This document shows positions 42,039-51,513 of a stretch of DNA of 64,000 nucleotides, one piece after another; position 1 is the stretch's first letter, and each line of letters opens with the position of its first letter. The DNA is from Bacillota bacterium (GTDB lineage Bacteria > Bacillota > UBA4882 > UBA8346): positions 1 to 64,000 of the forward strand of contig JAFABB010000036.1 in NCBI GenBank assembly GCA_023426245.1, read 5' to 3'. The translations under genes were made by a program, and so were the position numbers. The notes beneath the pieces were generated by a model, which was given only the letters and a program-made list of their open reading frames with translations, ran no database searches and was not told the DNA's origin.

Positions 42039-42881
42039 ATGAATAAAACATCAAAAGCAGCAGGCAATATAATAAAATGGTTATTTATATTGATTGTAGC
42101 GATCTTTACAATCTATCCGATTTTTTATACCTTGATGGGTTCATTAAAAACCAATGCTGAACTGATATCAGGCAGCACTTTACTGCCTTCCCGCTGGATG
42201 TTTTCCAACTATGTTCAAGCGTTTCGCCAGGGAAATTTCGTCCAATACACTTGGAATAGTGTCTATCTATGTGTGATGGTGACGGTCCTGGCCTTACTAA
42301 CCTCGTCATTGACCGGATACGTCTTAGCCCGGCACCGTTTTCCAGGGGGAAAATTACTGCTCAGCATGCATTTGGCTTTCATGTTTGTTTCTTTGGGTGC
42401 AGTTTCGCTATATCCGCAATATCGACTGATGCATGCCCTGGGACTCACCGGGAATTTGATCGGATTGGCACTGGTTTTGACCGGAGGCCAAGGAACGAAT
42501 ATCTTTTTGACCATCGGGTTCATTAAAACTTTGCCCAAAGAACTTGATGAGGCGGCATTAATCGATGGTTGCAGCTATTTCCGGGTCTATTGGAATGTCA
42601 TTTTGCCATTGTTGCGACCGATCTTGGGAGTGGTAGCGCTCTTTACTTTCCGGACAGCCTGGAATGATTATATTACCTCGTTCATTTTCACAATGGCTAA
42701 TCCGTTATTGAAACCATTAACGGTTGCAGTGGTCAGCCTGCGTTACTCAGCTAACGCCGCTGCCGAATGGAATATTATGACGGCGGGCGCGGCCATTTCT
42801 TTGTTGCCGGTATTAATTCTCTACTGTTTTACGAGCAAACAGTTTATATCCGGCCTTACTTCAGGTGCAGTCAAAGGATAA
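42039..42881 (+). CDS. ABC sugar importer, permease 1B (MalG-like)
   Basis: This 280-residue membrane protein with six helices and the EAA loop E-A-A-L-I-D-G-C-S-Y-F-R-V (about 169-181) matches UgpE/MalG-type permeases. I start it at ATG 42039 after GATGGGG, giving M-N-K-T-S-K; the frame also extends to 42006, overlapping the previous gene. It ends with the usual S-G-A-V-K-G tail. The regulator genes follow after about 150 nt. Confidence 0.92.
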   Translation: MNKTSKAAGNIIKWLFILIVAIFTIYPIFYTLMGSLKTNAELISGSTLLPSRWMFSNYVQAFRQGNFVQYTWNSVYLCVMVTVLALLTSSLTGYVLARHRFPGGKLLLSMHLAFMFVSLGAVSLYPQYRLMHALGLTGNLIGLALVLTGGQGTNIFLTIGFIKTLPKELDEAALIDGCSYFRVYWNVILPLLRPILGVVALFTFRTAWNDYITSFIFTMANPLLKPLTVAVVSLRYSANAAAEWNIMTAGAAISLLPVLILYCFTSKQFISGLTSGAVKG

Positions 42882-43027
42882 GCCGCCGTTTCCGGTGAGA
42901 ATAAGGGATTCCGGTTTTTAACCCGCGTAGGTGGAATAAACGCTCTTTTTAAAGGTAAAATGGTTTAGATAGGGAAATAAGGTACGGGAAGTGATCCTGC
43001 GTAAGTTTTGAAAAGGAAGAACTCATA

Positions 43028-44902
43028 ATGGTGCTTGACTGGTTCCGAAACCTGAAACTCAAGAATAAAATCGCCTTGACATGCATGACTTTGATCGCGC
43101 TTTCCCTGTTGATATCAGCCGCGTTTTTATATCGTTATGTGGCTGCTGAAATTCACCGGAACGCTTATGTGAGTTCGGCTGATTTGTTGACGCAGGCCGG
43201 TAATTTTTTGGATGAAAAGCTAAAGGGAATCATCCGGCGGGTTTACGGATTGGAACTGAATCCTGATTTTAACGCGACTCTCTCAACGTTTTTATTTAAT
43301 GAAGAGAAATACCGTTATGCTTTGGCACTTTCCCGGTTTTCCAATTTCTTTTCGGAGATCCGATCCACGGAGTCATTTACTTCCTCGGTTTTTATGAGTA
43401 CTCCCAAAGGGGAGTTCTTTGAATTCTCTAAAATCAAAAATCCTGATTTTCATTTTGCAACTTCCCGGCTCTATCAAGAACTTTATGATCGGCCGGGACA
43501 GACTGTTTATTGGGGTCTCAGCCGGAAAGACGAGATTTACCGAGATACCAAACGGGTTGTGCCATTGGTTTTTCAATTTACCATCGACGGATATAACAGT
43601 AATCTTTTTATTGTTGTGAACCTGGATCAACAAGCCATTTTGGAGTACTTGGGCAAAATCTATTCCGGAGCGGGTAATTGGATGGTGATCCTGGATAACC
43701 AGGGGCGGGAAGTTGTATCCAATCATGACCCGGTCACCCGGTTGTTTCTTGCCGATGCCGACGTGGTAAACCAAATTTCCCATGGTGATCAAGGCCGGAT
43801 TATGCGACGCTATAAGGGAGTCAATTATAGCATCAGCTATCAAGGACTTACGGTTGCGCCTTGGAAAATTGTGAATATCAAATCGGAACGGGTTTTGTTG
43901 CATCAATTGAATGAGTTGGGTTTCTTCATCTTGATACTGACCGGGGCCTGCATGGTGGTAACGCTGGTATTAGCAGTAATTTTATCTAATACCATCACCC
44001 ATCCTCTGGTAAGGTTGGAAGAAACGATTCAACGGGTAACGCAGCGCAATCTGAATGTAAAATTTGAATATCAATACCATGATGAAGTAGGACACTTGGG
44101 GCGAAGTTTTAATTTTATGGTGGAAGAAATCCGGGAATTGTTTCAAAGGTTAAATCAAACCATAGTTCAGTTGCAAGCAGAGAAGGAAAAAGTCAAACTT
44201 GAACAACAGTTAAAAAGACAGGCGGAATTAAAAGCGTTACAAGCCCAAATCAATCCCCATTTTCTTTATAATACGTTGGACTCGATTCATTGGATGGCCG
44301 ATCAGATCAAGGCAACCCAGATTAGTCAAATGACCATGGCCCTGGGAACCCTTTTTCGGACTGGACTCAATAAAGGCCTGGACATCATCGCCATAAAAAA
44401 TGAACTTGAAAATGTCACCAGTTATTTGACGATTCAAAAAATGCGTTATGGTGAGCATTTTAGTTATATTATCGATGTTGATCCCAAAGTACAGCAGCTA
44501 CTGACGATTAAACTGATTTTACAGCCTTTGGTGGAGAATGCAATTTATCATGGAATTAAAGAGAAACCGGGAGCGGGTTCCATTACGATAACCGGCGGTA
44601 TGGCGCAAAACGGTAAAGATGTTCATTTGAAGGTCTACGATAATGGCGCTGGAATTCAACCTCTTGCCCTGGAATTCATCAATCGTCGGTTGAATGAAGG
44701 AATACCGGAAGGGCAACCCTTGATCGCGGAAAGAGGCTATGGAATTTATAATGTCAATGAACGGATCAAACTTTACTTTGGAGGAGATTACGGTTTACAT
44801 TTTACGAGTGAGTCGGGCCGCGGGACGGAAGTTTCGATCTTAATTCCGGCAGTCAAGCAAGAGGAGATCACACAATATGTACAAAATCTTGGTAGTGGAT
44901 GA
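43028..44902 (+). CDS. YesM-type sensor histidine kinase 1
   Basis: This 624-residue membrane kinase has a first helix (about 14-36), a large extracytoplasmic sensor domain (about 37-293), a second helix (296-320), HAMP (about 320-375), and a His_kinase domain with H411 in I-N-P-H-F-L-Y-N-T-L-D and a GHKL ATPase domain (N box L-V-E-N-A-I-Y-H-G, then D-N-G-A-G-I). Kinases of this type sense extracellular carbohydrates, often through the associated binding protein. It overlaps the response regulator gene by 26 nt and lies directly after ABC importer 1, which it probably controls. Confidence 0.92.
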   Translation: MVLDWFRNLKLKNKIALTCMTLIALSLLISAAFLYRYVAAEIHRNAYVSSADLLTQAGNFLDEKLKGIIRRVYGLELNPDFNATLSTFLFNEEKYRYALALSRFSNFFSEIRSTESFTSSVFMSTPKGEFFEFSKIKNPDFHFATSRLYQELYDRPGQTVYWGLSRKDEIYRDTKRVVPLVFQFTIDGYNSNLFIVVNLDQQAILEYLGKIYSGAGNWMVILDNQGREVVSNHDPVTRLFLADADVVNQISHGDQGRIMRRYKGVNYSISYQGLTVAPWKIVNIKSERVLLHQLNELGFFILILTGACMVVTLVLAVILSNTITHPLVRLEETIQRVTQRNLNVKFEYQYHDEVGHLGRSFNFMVEEIRELFQRLNQTIVQLQAEKEKVKLEQQLKRQAELKALQAQINPHFLYNTLDSIHWMADQIKATQISQMTMALGTLFRTGLNKGLDIIAIKNELENVTSYLTIQKMRYGEHFSYIIDVDPKVQQLLTIKLILQPLVENAIYHGIKEKPGAGSITITGGMAQNGKDVHLKVYDNGAGIQPLALEFINRRLNEGIPEGQPLIAERGYGIYNVNERIKLYFGGDYGLHFTSESGRGTEVSILIPAVKQEEITQYVQNLGSG

Positions 44903-46505
44903 TGAGCCAATTATCCGCAGTGGGATCATCAACGTTTTGTCCGGGGAAGATAATGGTTTTGTGGTTGCAGGGGAAGCGGCTAATGGAATGCAGGCAATTG
45001 AACTTTTGCCGGAATTGAATCCGGATGTAATTATCACGGACATCTGCATGCCCACAGTCAATGGTTTGGAACTGATCGAAACCGCCAAATCCATCAACCC
45101 CGATTTGAAAGTTTTGGTGGTTAGCGGTTATGACGATTTTGAGTATGCCCAAAAGGCTTTACGACTGGGTGTTGAGGATTATATCTTAAAACCGGTGCAG
45201 GCGGGACAGCTGATTGACATTTTAACGAGAGTGGGAAAAGAACTCGATCAGCGTTTTCATTTCCTACAAGATCTTAGCCTTCTCCAAAAAAAGCTAACAG
45301 TTAGCCTGCCATTATTACGGGAATGGTTCTTTCAGGCTTTGATTACCGGAAAAATGGAGGAGGCGGAGATTGACGAAAAATTGGGAGAGCTGGATTTACA
45401 GCTGACCGGCTGTTTATTTGGAGTCGCTTTGCTCAAATTAAAAAATCTGCAGTCCCCTAAAGCCGAAAAGTCAAGGGAAAAGGGGCTTACTCAAAGTTTT
45501 TTGATGCAGGTTGTCGAATCTGTATTTTCAGAAGAGATTTGCCCCCTTCCGTTTTTTTTGAGTGAAGACAAACTTGCTATCGTGTTTGATATCCGTTCAT
45601 CCGACCGGCAAAGAAGTTTTATTACCGTAAATCAAAATTTGCGCCGGGTAATGCTGGTGGTTCAAAACCAGCTCAATGTGGATATTTATGCGGCACTGGG
45701 TCGGTTATACGAAAAATTGATTGCAGTAAAGGAATCTTATTCTCAAGCAGAAACCGCCATTCAGTTCAGCTTTTTAAAAGGCAGTGGAAGCCTGATTAAT
45801 TATGAAGATATCAATCTTCAAAATGAAACACCGGTACAATGGCCCCTGGAATTGGAGAAGCAATTATTGCTCCAGGTGAAGCTGGGTGAAAAAGAGCAAG
45901 TAACTTATTCTGCCTTGCAGATTTTCGATTATCATCGCAAACAGCAAACGATTGAACCAGGGCGGGTTAAACAATTTGTTTTTGAAACAACCCTGCTGCT
46001 GAGGCGGACAGTGACCGAGGTAGGAGGCAACATTTCGGCTTTGGGGATGGATTCCTATCGAAGGGTATATCATTGTGAGACCCTATTGGAACTGGAACAT
46101 TTTTTGGTAGACTTTTCTTTGGCCTGTTGTACCGAGATCGAGAAGGCCCGGCTTGGAAAGAGTTATTCGATTGTTGAAAAGACCAAGGAGATTATTGAAA
46201 ATTCCTTGGAGCAAATGGAATTTTCCCTGGATGATGTGGCAGGACGCTTGTTTATTAGCCCTAATTATCTCAGGAGTCTTTTTAAGCAACAAGTTGGAGA
46301 ATCGTTTGTGGAATATCTGACCCGGCGCAGGATGGAGAAAGCCCGGATCCTGCTGGATGATGTTTCCGTAAAAGTGCACCAGATCGCTGAGGCGGTCGGT
46401 TATAGTGACCAGCATTATTTCTCGATTTGCTTTAAGAAATATTTTGGTTTGACACCGACCGATTATCGGGAAGCCCGAGGATACATCGATCATAAAAAAT
46501 ATTAA
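44877..46505 (+). CDS. YesN-type response regulator 1 (AraC family)
   Basis: This 542-residue protein has an N-terminal receiver domain (about 1-120) with D-D-E-P, the phosphoryl-accepting Asp in I-I-T-D-I-C-M-P and the lysine in L-K-P-V. A long middle region (about 125-430) precedes a C-terminal AraC-type DNA-binding domain (about 435-535; V-G-Y-S-D-Q-H-Y-F-S-I-C-F-K-K-Y-F-G). It is coupled to the kinase gene by overlap, with GAGGAG upstream. It likely activates the importer 1 operon. It converges with regulator 2, only 20 nt apart, with no obvious terminator between them. Confidence 0.92.
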   Translation: MYKILVVDDEPIIRSGIINVLSGEDNGFVVAGEAANGMQAIELLPELNPDVIITDICMPTVNGLELIETAKSINPDLKVLVVSGYDDFEYAQKALRLGVEDYILKPVQAGQLIDILTRVGKELDQRFHFLQDLSLLQKKLTVSLPLLREWFFQALITGKMEEAEIDEKLGELDLQLTGCLFGVALLKLKNLQSPKAEKSREKGLTQSFLMQVVESVFSEEICPLPFFLSEDKLAIVFDIRSSDRQRSFITVNQNLRRVMLVVQNQLNVDIYAALGRLYEKLIAVKESYSQAETAIQFSFLKGSGSLINYEDINLQNETPVQWPLELEKQLLLQVKLGEKEQVTYSALQIFDYHRKQQTIEPGRVKQFVFETTLLLRRTVTEVGGNISALGMDSYRRVYHCETLLELEHFLVDFSLACCTEIEKARLGKSYSIVEKTKEIIENSLEQMEFSLDDVAGRLFISPNYLRSLFKQQVGESFVEYLTRRRMEKARILLDDVSVKVHQIAEAVGYSDQHYFSICFKKYFGLTPTDYREARGYIDHKKY

Positions 46506-46525
46506 ATGTTTTAAATTACCCTGCT

Positions 46526-48136
46526 TCATTTGGCATTTAGATCCCGGTATTCCTTCGGCGTCATCCCGGTATATTTCTTAAAAATATGGGAGAAGTATTT
46601 ATAATCGTTATAACCGACTTTTTTCGCTATTTCGTAGATCTTGATTTGGAAATCAAGCAGCAAAGTCTTCGCTTTCTCGATTCGGAAACGGTTGAGCCAG
46701 TCTATGAGGGATTCACCGGTTTGCTCTTTAAATACCCGGCTCAGATAATTGGGAGTCACAAAAACCGTGCTGGTAATATCGGCCAAATTAATATCTTCAT
46801 GATAATGTTCCTGGATAAACTGAATGGCCAGCTTGACGATACCTTTATATTTTTCATTTTTAGTTTCTTTGATAATATGGATGAACAATTGCAATAAGTT
46901 ATTGAGCCATATCTTAATGTCTTCAAGGGTTTCATATTTATCAATTTCTTTGTAAGGTTCGAAATTTTTGCCAAGATGCTTTTCTAAATCAACTCCGAGT
47001 TCTTCTAAAGAATTCATGGCGATGATGATGAATTTGACGCAGAAACTTTTCAAGTCTTCCGGACCTGCAATGGCGGCCGATAAATGATTGAAAATTTTCT
47101 CAATGATCGCTGTAACCTGCTGGCTTTCCATCAATTTTAACTGGCTAAGCAGTTCTTTCTCATCTGCAGTCGGGTACATCAGCGGACGGGTAGTCAACTG
47201 CAGCCATTCCGGCTCAAAGACAATTATTTGCTCTTTACCTTTGAAAATCTTTTTCCGTAAACACACAGCGGACTCCCGATAGGAACAGGGAATCTCCATA
47301 AGCTTTCTATAAGCGCGTCCAATACCAAAGGTTACCGTTAATTTGAGACTTTGTTTGATTTCCGCCTGAATTGCCCGGTATACCTCCAGAACGGCATCCA
47401 TTTCCGGTTGGGTTCTATTCATCAGACCGATTAAATAATCAAATTCACTCAAGCAAAACAATCCCCTCTCCTTTGAAGTGAGGACTTTTTGGGCTGTGCT
47501 TAAGACCGCCGACTTCATTGCGGCCTGCTCTTTTTCGGGTATACCTTCGGTTTGTAATAGATAATCATCGATGTCGATAATGACCACTTGATAGAATGGT
47601 CCGGTAAGGTCGATACTCAATTGAGCCGCCTTTTGTACCACTAAATCAGGGTCACTAAACGTTCCTTTAATGGTAGCTTGGATGAATTCCGATTGCAGCA
47701 ACAATAAATTTTCACTAAGAAGTTTTCGGGCGGTTTCCGCTTGAATTTTTTGGGCGGTTTCTACCTGAATATCATTTTTTAATTTTAATAAGAGAGAGAT
47801 CAACTCCTCAGCTCCCACCGGTTTTAATAGATACTCACAAACCCCCAAATGCAAGGCTTGTTTGGCGTAGCTGAAGTCATCATAGCCGCTTAAAATGGCA
47901 ATCTTGGTTTCCGGCAGCAATTTTTTCAGCTCACGGGTCAATTCCAACCCGTCCATCACCGGCATCCGAATATCGGTAATGATAATTTGGGGGTCAAGGC
48001 CGAGGGCAATCTCTAAAGCTTCTTTACCATTGCTCGCTTCCCCGACTATTTCAATTTCATATTGGCTCCAATCGATTGAAGCTATAATTCCCTGGCGAAT
48101 CGTCGGCTCATCATCGACAATCATCACTCGCAGCAT
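46526..48136 (-). CDS. YesN-type response regulator 2 (AraC family)
   Basis: This 536-residue protein has the same architecture as its convergent neighbour: receiver domain (V-D-D-E-P, then I-I-T-D-I-R-M-P and L-K-P-V-G), a long middle region, and a C-terminal AraC domain ending K-K-Y-T-G-M-T-P-K-E-Y-R. The two are clearly paralogous in design but diverged. I prefer ATG 48136 (M-L-R-V-M-I-V-D-D-E) because AAGGGG lies 9 nt upstream, while the earlier ATG 48145 directly abuts that site. It overlaps the kinase 2 gene and probably controls importer 2 and the mannosidase genes. Confidence 0.92.
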   Translation of the reverse strand: MLRVMIVDDEPTIRQGIIASIDWSQYEIEIVGEASNGKEALEIALGLDPQIIITDIRMPVMDGLELTRELKKLLPETKIAILSGYDDFSYAKQALHLGVCEYLLKPVGAEELISLLLKLKNDIQVETAQKIQAETARKLLSENLLLLQSEFIQATIKGTFSDPDLVVQKAAQLSIDLTGPFYQVVIIDIDDYLLQTEGIPEKEQAAMKSAVLSTAQKVLTSKERGLFCLSEFDYLIGLMNRTQPEMDAVLEVYRAIQAEIKQSLKLTVTFGIGRAYRKLMEIPCSYRESAVCLRKKIFKGKEQIIVFEPEWLQLTTRPLMYPTADEKELLSQLKLMESQQVTAIIEKIFNHLSAAIAGPEDLKSFCVKFIIIAMNSLEELGVDLEKHLGKNFEPYKEIDKYETLEDIKIWLNNLLQLFIHIIKETKNEKYKGIVKLAIQFIQEHYHEDINLADITSTVFVTPNYLSRVFKEQTGESLIDWLNRFRIEKAKTLLLDFQIKIYEIAKKVGYNDYKYFSHIFKKYTGMTPKEYRDLNAK

Positions 48137-49910
48137 GAAAGGCATCCCCTTTGGTATAAGGTTGGGTTACAATGACTTTCGTTCCTTGACCGGGTTGGCT
48201 ATAAAATCGGATGCCGAACTCAGCACCAAAGTATAGTTTGATGCGGTCATTTACATTTTGAATACCAAAACCGCGGTTATTGTCACTGGCTTTTTGAGAA
48301 AGGAGTCCGTTAAGCTCGTCTTCATTCGCACCGTTACCGTCATCGGAGATCCTATAAATCAGTTGATTGCTTTGACGGTAAATCTCAATATCAATCTTTC
48401 CGGGTTGGCCTTTTTTTTCGATGCCATGATAGATTGCATTCTCTACTAAGGGTTGTAATACTAATTTGACCACCTTACAATCAAGAATTTCATTTGTAGA
48501 AATTTTTATTGCGAAGTCAATCATTCCTTGATAACGTTTTTGCTGAATCGTAAGGTAGTTTTTTAGATGTTCTACTTCTTTCCCAACGGTGGTCAATTCA
48601 TCTCCGCTATTTAAGCTTAAACGGAATAATTTTGAAAGGGCTTCGACCAGTTTCGAGGTCTCCGGGGCTTTTTCCAGACGGCTGCTCCAGTAAATGGTAT
48701 CTAAAGTGTTATAGAGAAAATGGGGATTTACTTGCGCCTGGAGAGCTTTAAGTTCGGCTTCCCGTTGCTTGATTTGAGAAATATAGACCTGGTTTAACAG
48801 TTCTTTAAGGCGGGCCGACATTTTATTAAAACTCCGGCCGAGTAAAGCAATCTCATCATTACTTTTGATCTCAATACTAACATCGAAGTTTTCGTTTTCA
48901 ACTTTCTTCATCAGTGTCCGCAATTGCTTAAGAGGGCTCAGGACTTTGCTGGAAAATAGCAAAGCAATGGCGATACAGGCAAGAAAGCTGATAACAATTA
49001 CCAGGAGGTTCACTTTTTGAATGACCGAATTTTCTTTGAGAAGCTCTTTGAGAGGCATGATATTGATCAGGATCCACCCGACATCATCAATTTTATAGAA
49101 AGTAACTAAAAAACCTTGGTGACCCGATTTGATTTCATAAAAGCCTTCTTTTTTGTTTAAAAGCTTGTTGTCGATTAAACCGGGCTGGATCGGTTGATTG
49201 AGAATATCTTTACTTAATGGGGAAATTACCTTGTTGTGCTGATCCATAATAAAAAAGTAGCCCGCTTTGCTTATGGTTTTATTCTCATAAATCTTGGCAA
49301 TTTCCGCTTCATTGATATTAATTTGGATAATGGCCAGGCGGCGGTCGATAAATTCCAAATCATTCATCACTCGGAACAACGTTAAAGCGTTGATGACCGA
49401 ACGGTTATAATCAATAATCCGGTTGGAAACCCAAAGATAACGTCCGCGTAGTTCGATGACTTGTTGTTCGATTCCAGGGTCAATATCATATAAAGCATGT
49501 TTGGTTTCAATGGTAAGACCGTTAAAGCCTCTGATATAAATCGAATGGATATATTTTTTGGAAGATAAAAGATAAATTAAGGATTCTTCAGTGGAGAGCT
49601 TCTGTTTTTGAAGATAAATTGCAGGCAGCTTGGGCGATAGTTGAAAAAAATTCCGAATCTGTTTGTCCTGAAATAAAAATAGCGAAGTATCGTGAACATC
49701 TTGAAGGATAAATTCGAGATTTCTGCCGATTTGTTGAACCGTATTCAAATTGGTAATACTTACCTTTTTTTCAATAATCTCGGAGGATTTGAGATAGGAG
49801 ATAATACCCACAGTGAACAGGGGGGTGATAATCAAAATTAAGGAAAAAATCAATATTTTATATTGTAGACTGAAAAACTTCAAAAGGGGCTTTTTCCATA
49901 ACGTAATCAT
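48111..49910 (-). CDS. YesM-type sensor histidine kinase 2
   Basis: This 599-residue membrane kinase has helix 1 (about 18-40), an extracytoplasmic sensor (about 41-290), helix 2 (about 292-315), HAMP (to about 370), the phosphoacceptor histidine in V-N-P-H-F-L-Y-N-T-L-D, and a GHKL domain with L-V-E-N-A-I-Y-H-G-I. ATG 49910 has GGGGG 6 nt upstream; the TTG two codons earlier is less likely. It is divergent from importer 2 (50123 onward), with a 200-nt AT-rich control region between them. Confidence 0.92.
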   Translation of the reverse strand: MITLWKKPLLKFFSLQYKILIFSLILIITPLFTVGIISYLKSSEIIEKKVSITNLNTVQQIGRNLEFILQDVHDTSLFLFQDKQIRNFFQLSPKLPAIYLQKQKLSTEESLIYLLSSKKYIHSIYIRGFNGLTIETKHALYDIDPGIEQQVIELRGRYLWVSNRIIDYNRSVINALTLFRVMNDLEFIDRRLAIIQININEAEIAKIYENKTISKAGYFFIMDQHNKVISPLSKDILNQPIQPGLIDNKLLNKKEGFYEIKSGHQGFLVTFYKIDDVGWILINIMPLKELLKENSVIQKVNLLVIVISFLACIAIALLFSSKVLSPLKQLRTLMKKVENENFDVSIEIKSNDEIALLGRSFNKMSARLKELLNQVYISQIKQREAELKALQAQVNPHFLYNTLDTIYWSSRLEKAPETSKLVEALSKLFRLSLNSGDELTTVGKEVEHLKNYLTIQQKRYQGMIDFAIKISTNEILDCKVVKLVLQPLVENAIYHGIEKKGQPGKIDIEIYRQSNQLIYRISDDGNGANEDELNGLLSQKASDNNRGFGIQNVNDRIKLYFGAEFGIRFYSQPGQGTKVIVTQPYTKGDAFHAASDDCR

Positions 49911-50122
49911 CTTCAACCCCCGCGCCCAGTATCGTGAGACTGATATTTATTATAGCGTATCAGATATTGAATAAAAAGTTAAGTATCCGAAGGGAACAAA
50001 AATTTGGATATTTTAATAGAATTGTTACCTATTTTTTAATTTGGGTTCATATTACAATAAAATCAATGATAAGGCTTATCATAAATGTTTTATCAACAAA
50101 AAAGGGAGGCATCTAGAAGAAA

Positions 50123-51421
50123 ATGAAAAAGAATGCTTGGAGATTAGGTTTCCTGGTGGTTTGCTTTATGCTGCTGGTATTTCAAGCCGTTAATGCAGCT
50201 GAACCCATTAAACTGTCATTGATGCACATTTTAACAGAGGCGGACAAGAGTCAAGGTAATGTTATAGCCTACCGGGAAATGATGGAAAAGTTTAAAGCGA
50301 GTCATCCCGATATCAAAATTACCGAAGAGGCAATTGACCAAGACACATATGGACCTAAAATCAAAACCTTGGCTGCAGGCAACGAGTTACCGGATGTATT
50401 CTTAATCAAGGGTTCCTGGGTTTCTTCGTTTGTAAATAATAAATTGATTGAACCGATGAATGCCGATCTTGATCGGGATCCAGCTTATAAAAAAGGCTTT
50501 TTGCCCGGAGCTTTCGATGATTTTCGGATTGGCAATAACATTTACGGTGCACCGTTTCAATTGCTCATCACTTCCCTTGTTTTTTATAACAAAGATATTT
50601 TTGAAAAATGCGGTATAAAATCATTCCCGGCAACTTGGGATGAATTTAAGTCGGCAATCCCGAAACTCAAGAAAAACGGCTATATTCCGATCGCTCTTGG
50701 CAATAAAGGCAACTGGGTTGCTGAATCTTGTATCCTGAGCACTTTGGGAGACAGGTTTACAGGAACCGATTGGTTTTTGAAGATTCGCGACAAAAAAGGC
50801 GCCAAGTTTACTGACCCGAGTTTTGTAAAAGCTTTAAAAGAGATGCAGGACTTGGCGAAAGCTGGAGCTTTCAATACCGATTTAAACAGCCTTGATAATG
50901 GGCAACAACGGACTTTATATTACAATGGAAAAGCCGCGATGTTTTTCGAAGGCAGCTGGGCAGTTTCTTCGGTCAGTGCGGATGCGCCGAAGGCGATCGC
51001 TGCGAATACACGATTGGCTGTTATTCCTGCTGTTAAAGGGGGAAGGGGAGAAGCCATGACGGCTTCCGCAGGTACTGCGTGGGCTTGGAACGTCAGCGCT
51101 AGTTTAAAGGGAGAAAAGAGAAAGGCGGCCATTGCTTTAATTAAAGCCGTTACTGGCCCCGATTACGCTAAGATTTGCCTGGAAAATAACTTTACTCCTC
51201 CGTATACAGTGAAGAATGTCGATAAAAGCAAATTATTACCTTTGTTCTCCGAGTACAGCAACCTGGTACCCAAAGTCAAGCTGGTGCCGATATATGACAT
51301 TCAATTAGCTCCGGCTGTTATTGAAGTGATGAATACCGGGCTGCAAGATCTATTGATCAATGCGACCACTCCTGGAGAATTAGCCCAGAAGATCCAAAAG
51401 GAATATGAAAGAGCCAATTAA
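50123..51421 (+). CDS. ABC sugar importer, substrate-binding protein 2
   Basis: This 432-residue family 1 extracellular solute-binding protein has the signal peptide M-K-K-N-A-W-R...A-V-N-A-A-E, with cleavage after about residue 25 and no lipobox cysteine. The mature part shows the usual two-lobed pattern, with D-V-F-L-I-K-G-S-W near the hinge and a late F-F-E-G-S-W-A-V-S. It is the first gene of an operon with two permeases, beta-mannosidase, dehydrogenase and isomerase, so its ligand is probably a beta-mannoside or manno-oligosaccharide. This assignment rests on context. Confidence 0.92.
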   Translation: MKKNAWRLGFLVVCFMLLVFQAVNAAEPIKLSLMHILTEADKSQGNVIAYREMMEKFKASHPDIKITEEAIDQDTYGPKIKTLAAGNELPDVFLIKGSWVSSFVNNKLIEPMNADLDRDPAYKKGFLPGAFDDFRIGNNIYGAPFQLLITSLVFYNKDIFEKCGIKSFPATWDEFKSAIPKLKKNGYIPIALGNKGNWVAESCILSTLGDRFTGTDWFLKIRDKKGAKFTDPSFVKALKEMQDLAKAGAFNTDLNSLDNGQQRTLYYNGKAAMFFEGSWAVSSVSADAPKAIAANTRLAVIPAVKGGRGEAMTASAGTAWAWNVSASLKGEKRKAAIALIKAVTGPDYAKICLENNFTPPYTVKNVDKSKLLPLFSEYSNLVPKVKLVPIYDIQLAPAVIEVMNTGLQDLLINATTPGELAQKIQKEYERAN

Positions 51422-51454
51422 GCTTTAATTTTTCAGTCATCATCAATGAATTTT

Positions 51455-51485
51455 CTTTCTCCGGGAGAAGTTTTCCCGGAGAAAG
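51455..51485. repeat. Perfect hairpin between binding-protein and permease genes
   Basis: CTTTCTCCGGGA (51455-51466) and TCCCGGAGAAAG (51474-51485) form a 12-bp perfect stem with a 7-nt loop. No T run follows, so it is more likely an mRNA-stabilising or processing hairpin than a terminator. The same relative position in importer 1 is occupied by a 126-nt palindrome. Confidence 0.8.
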
Positions 51486-51513
51486 CATTAATTAAGGCAT
51501 TTCGGAGGTTGTC

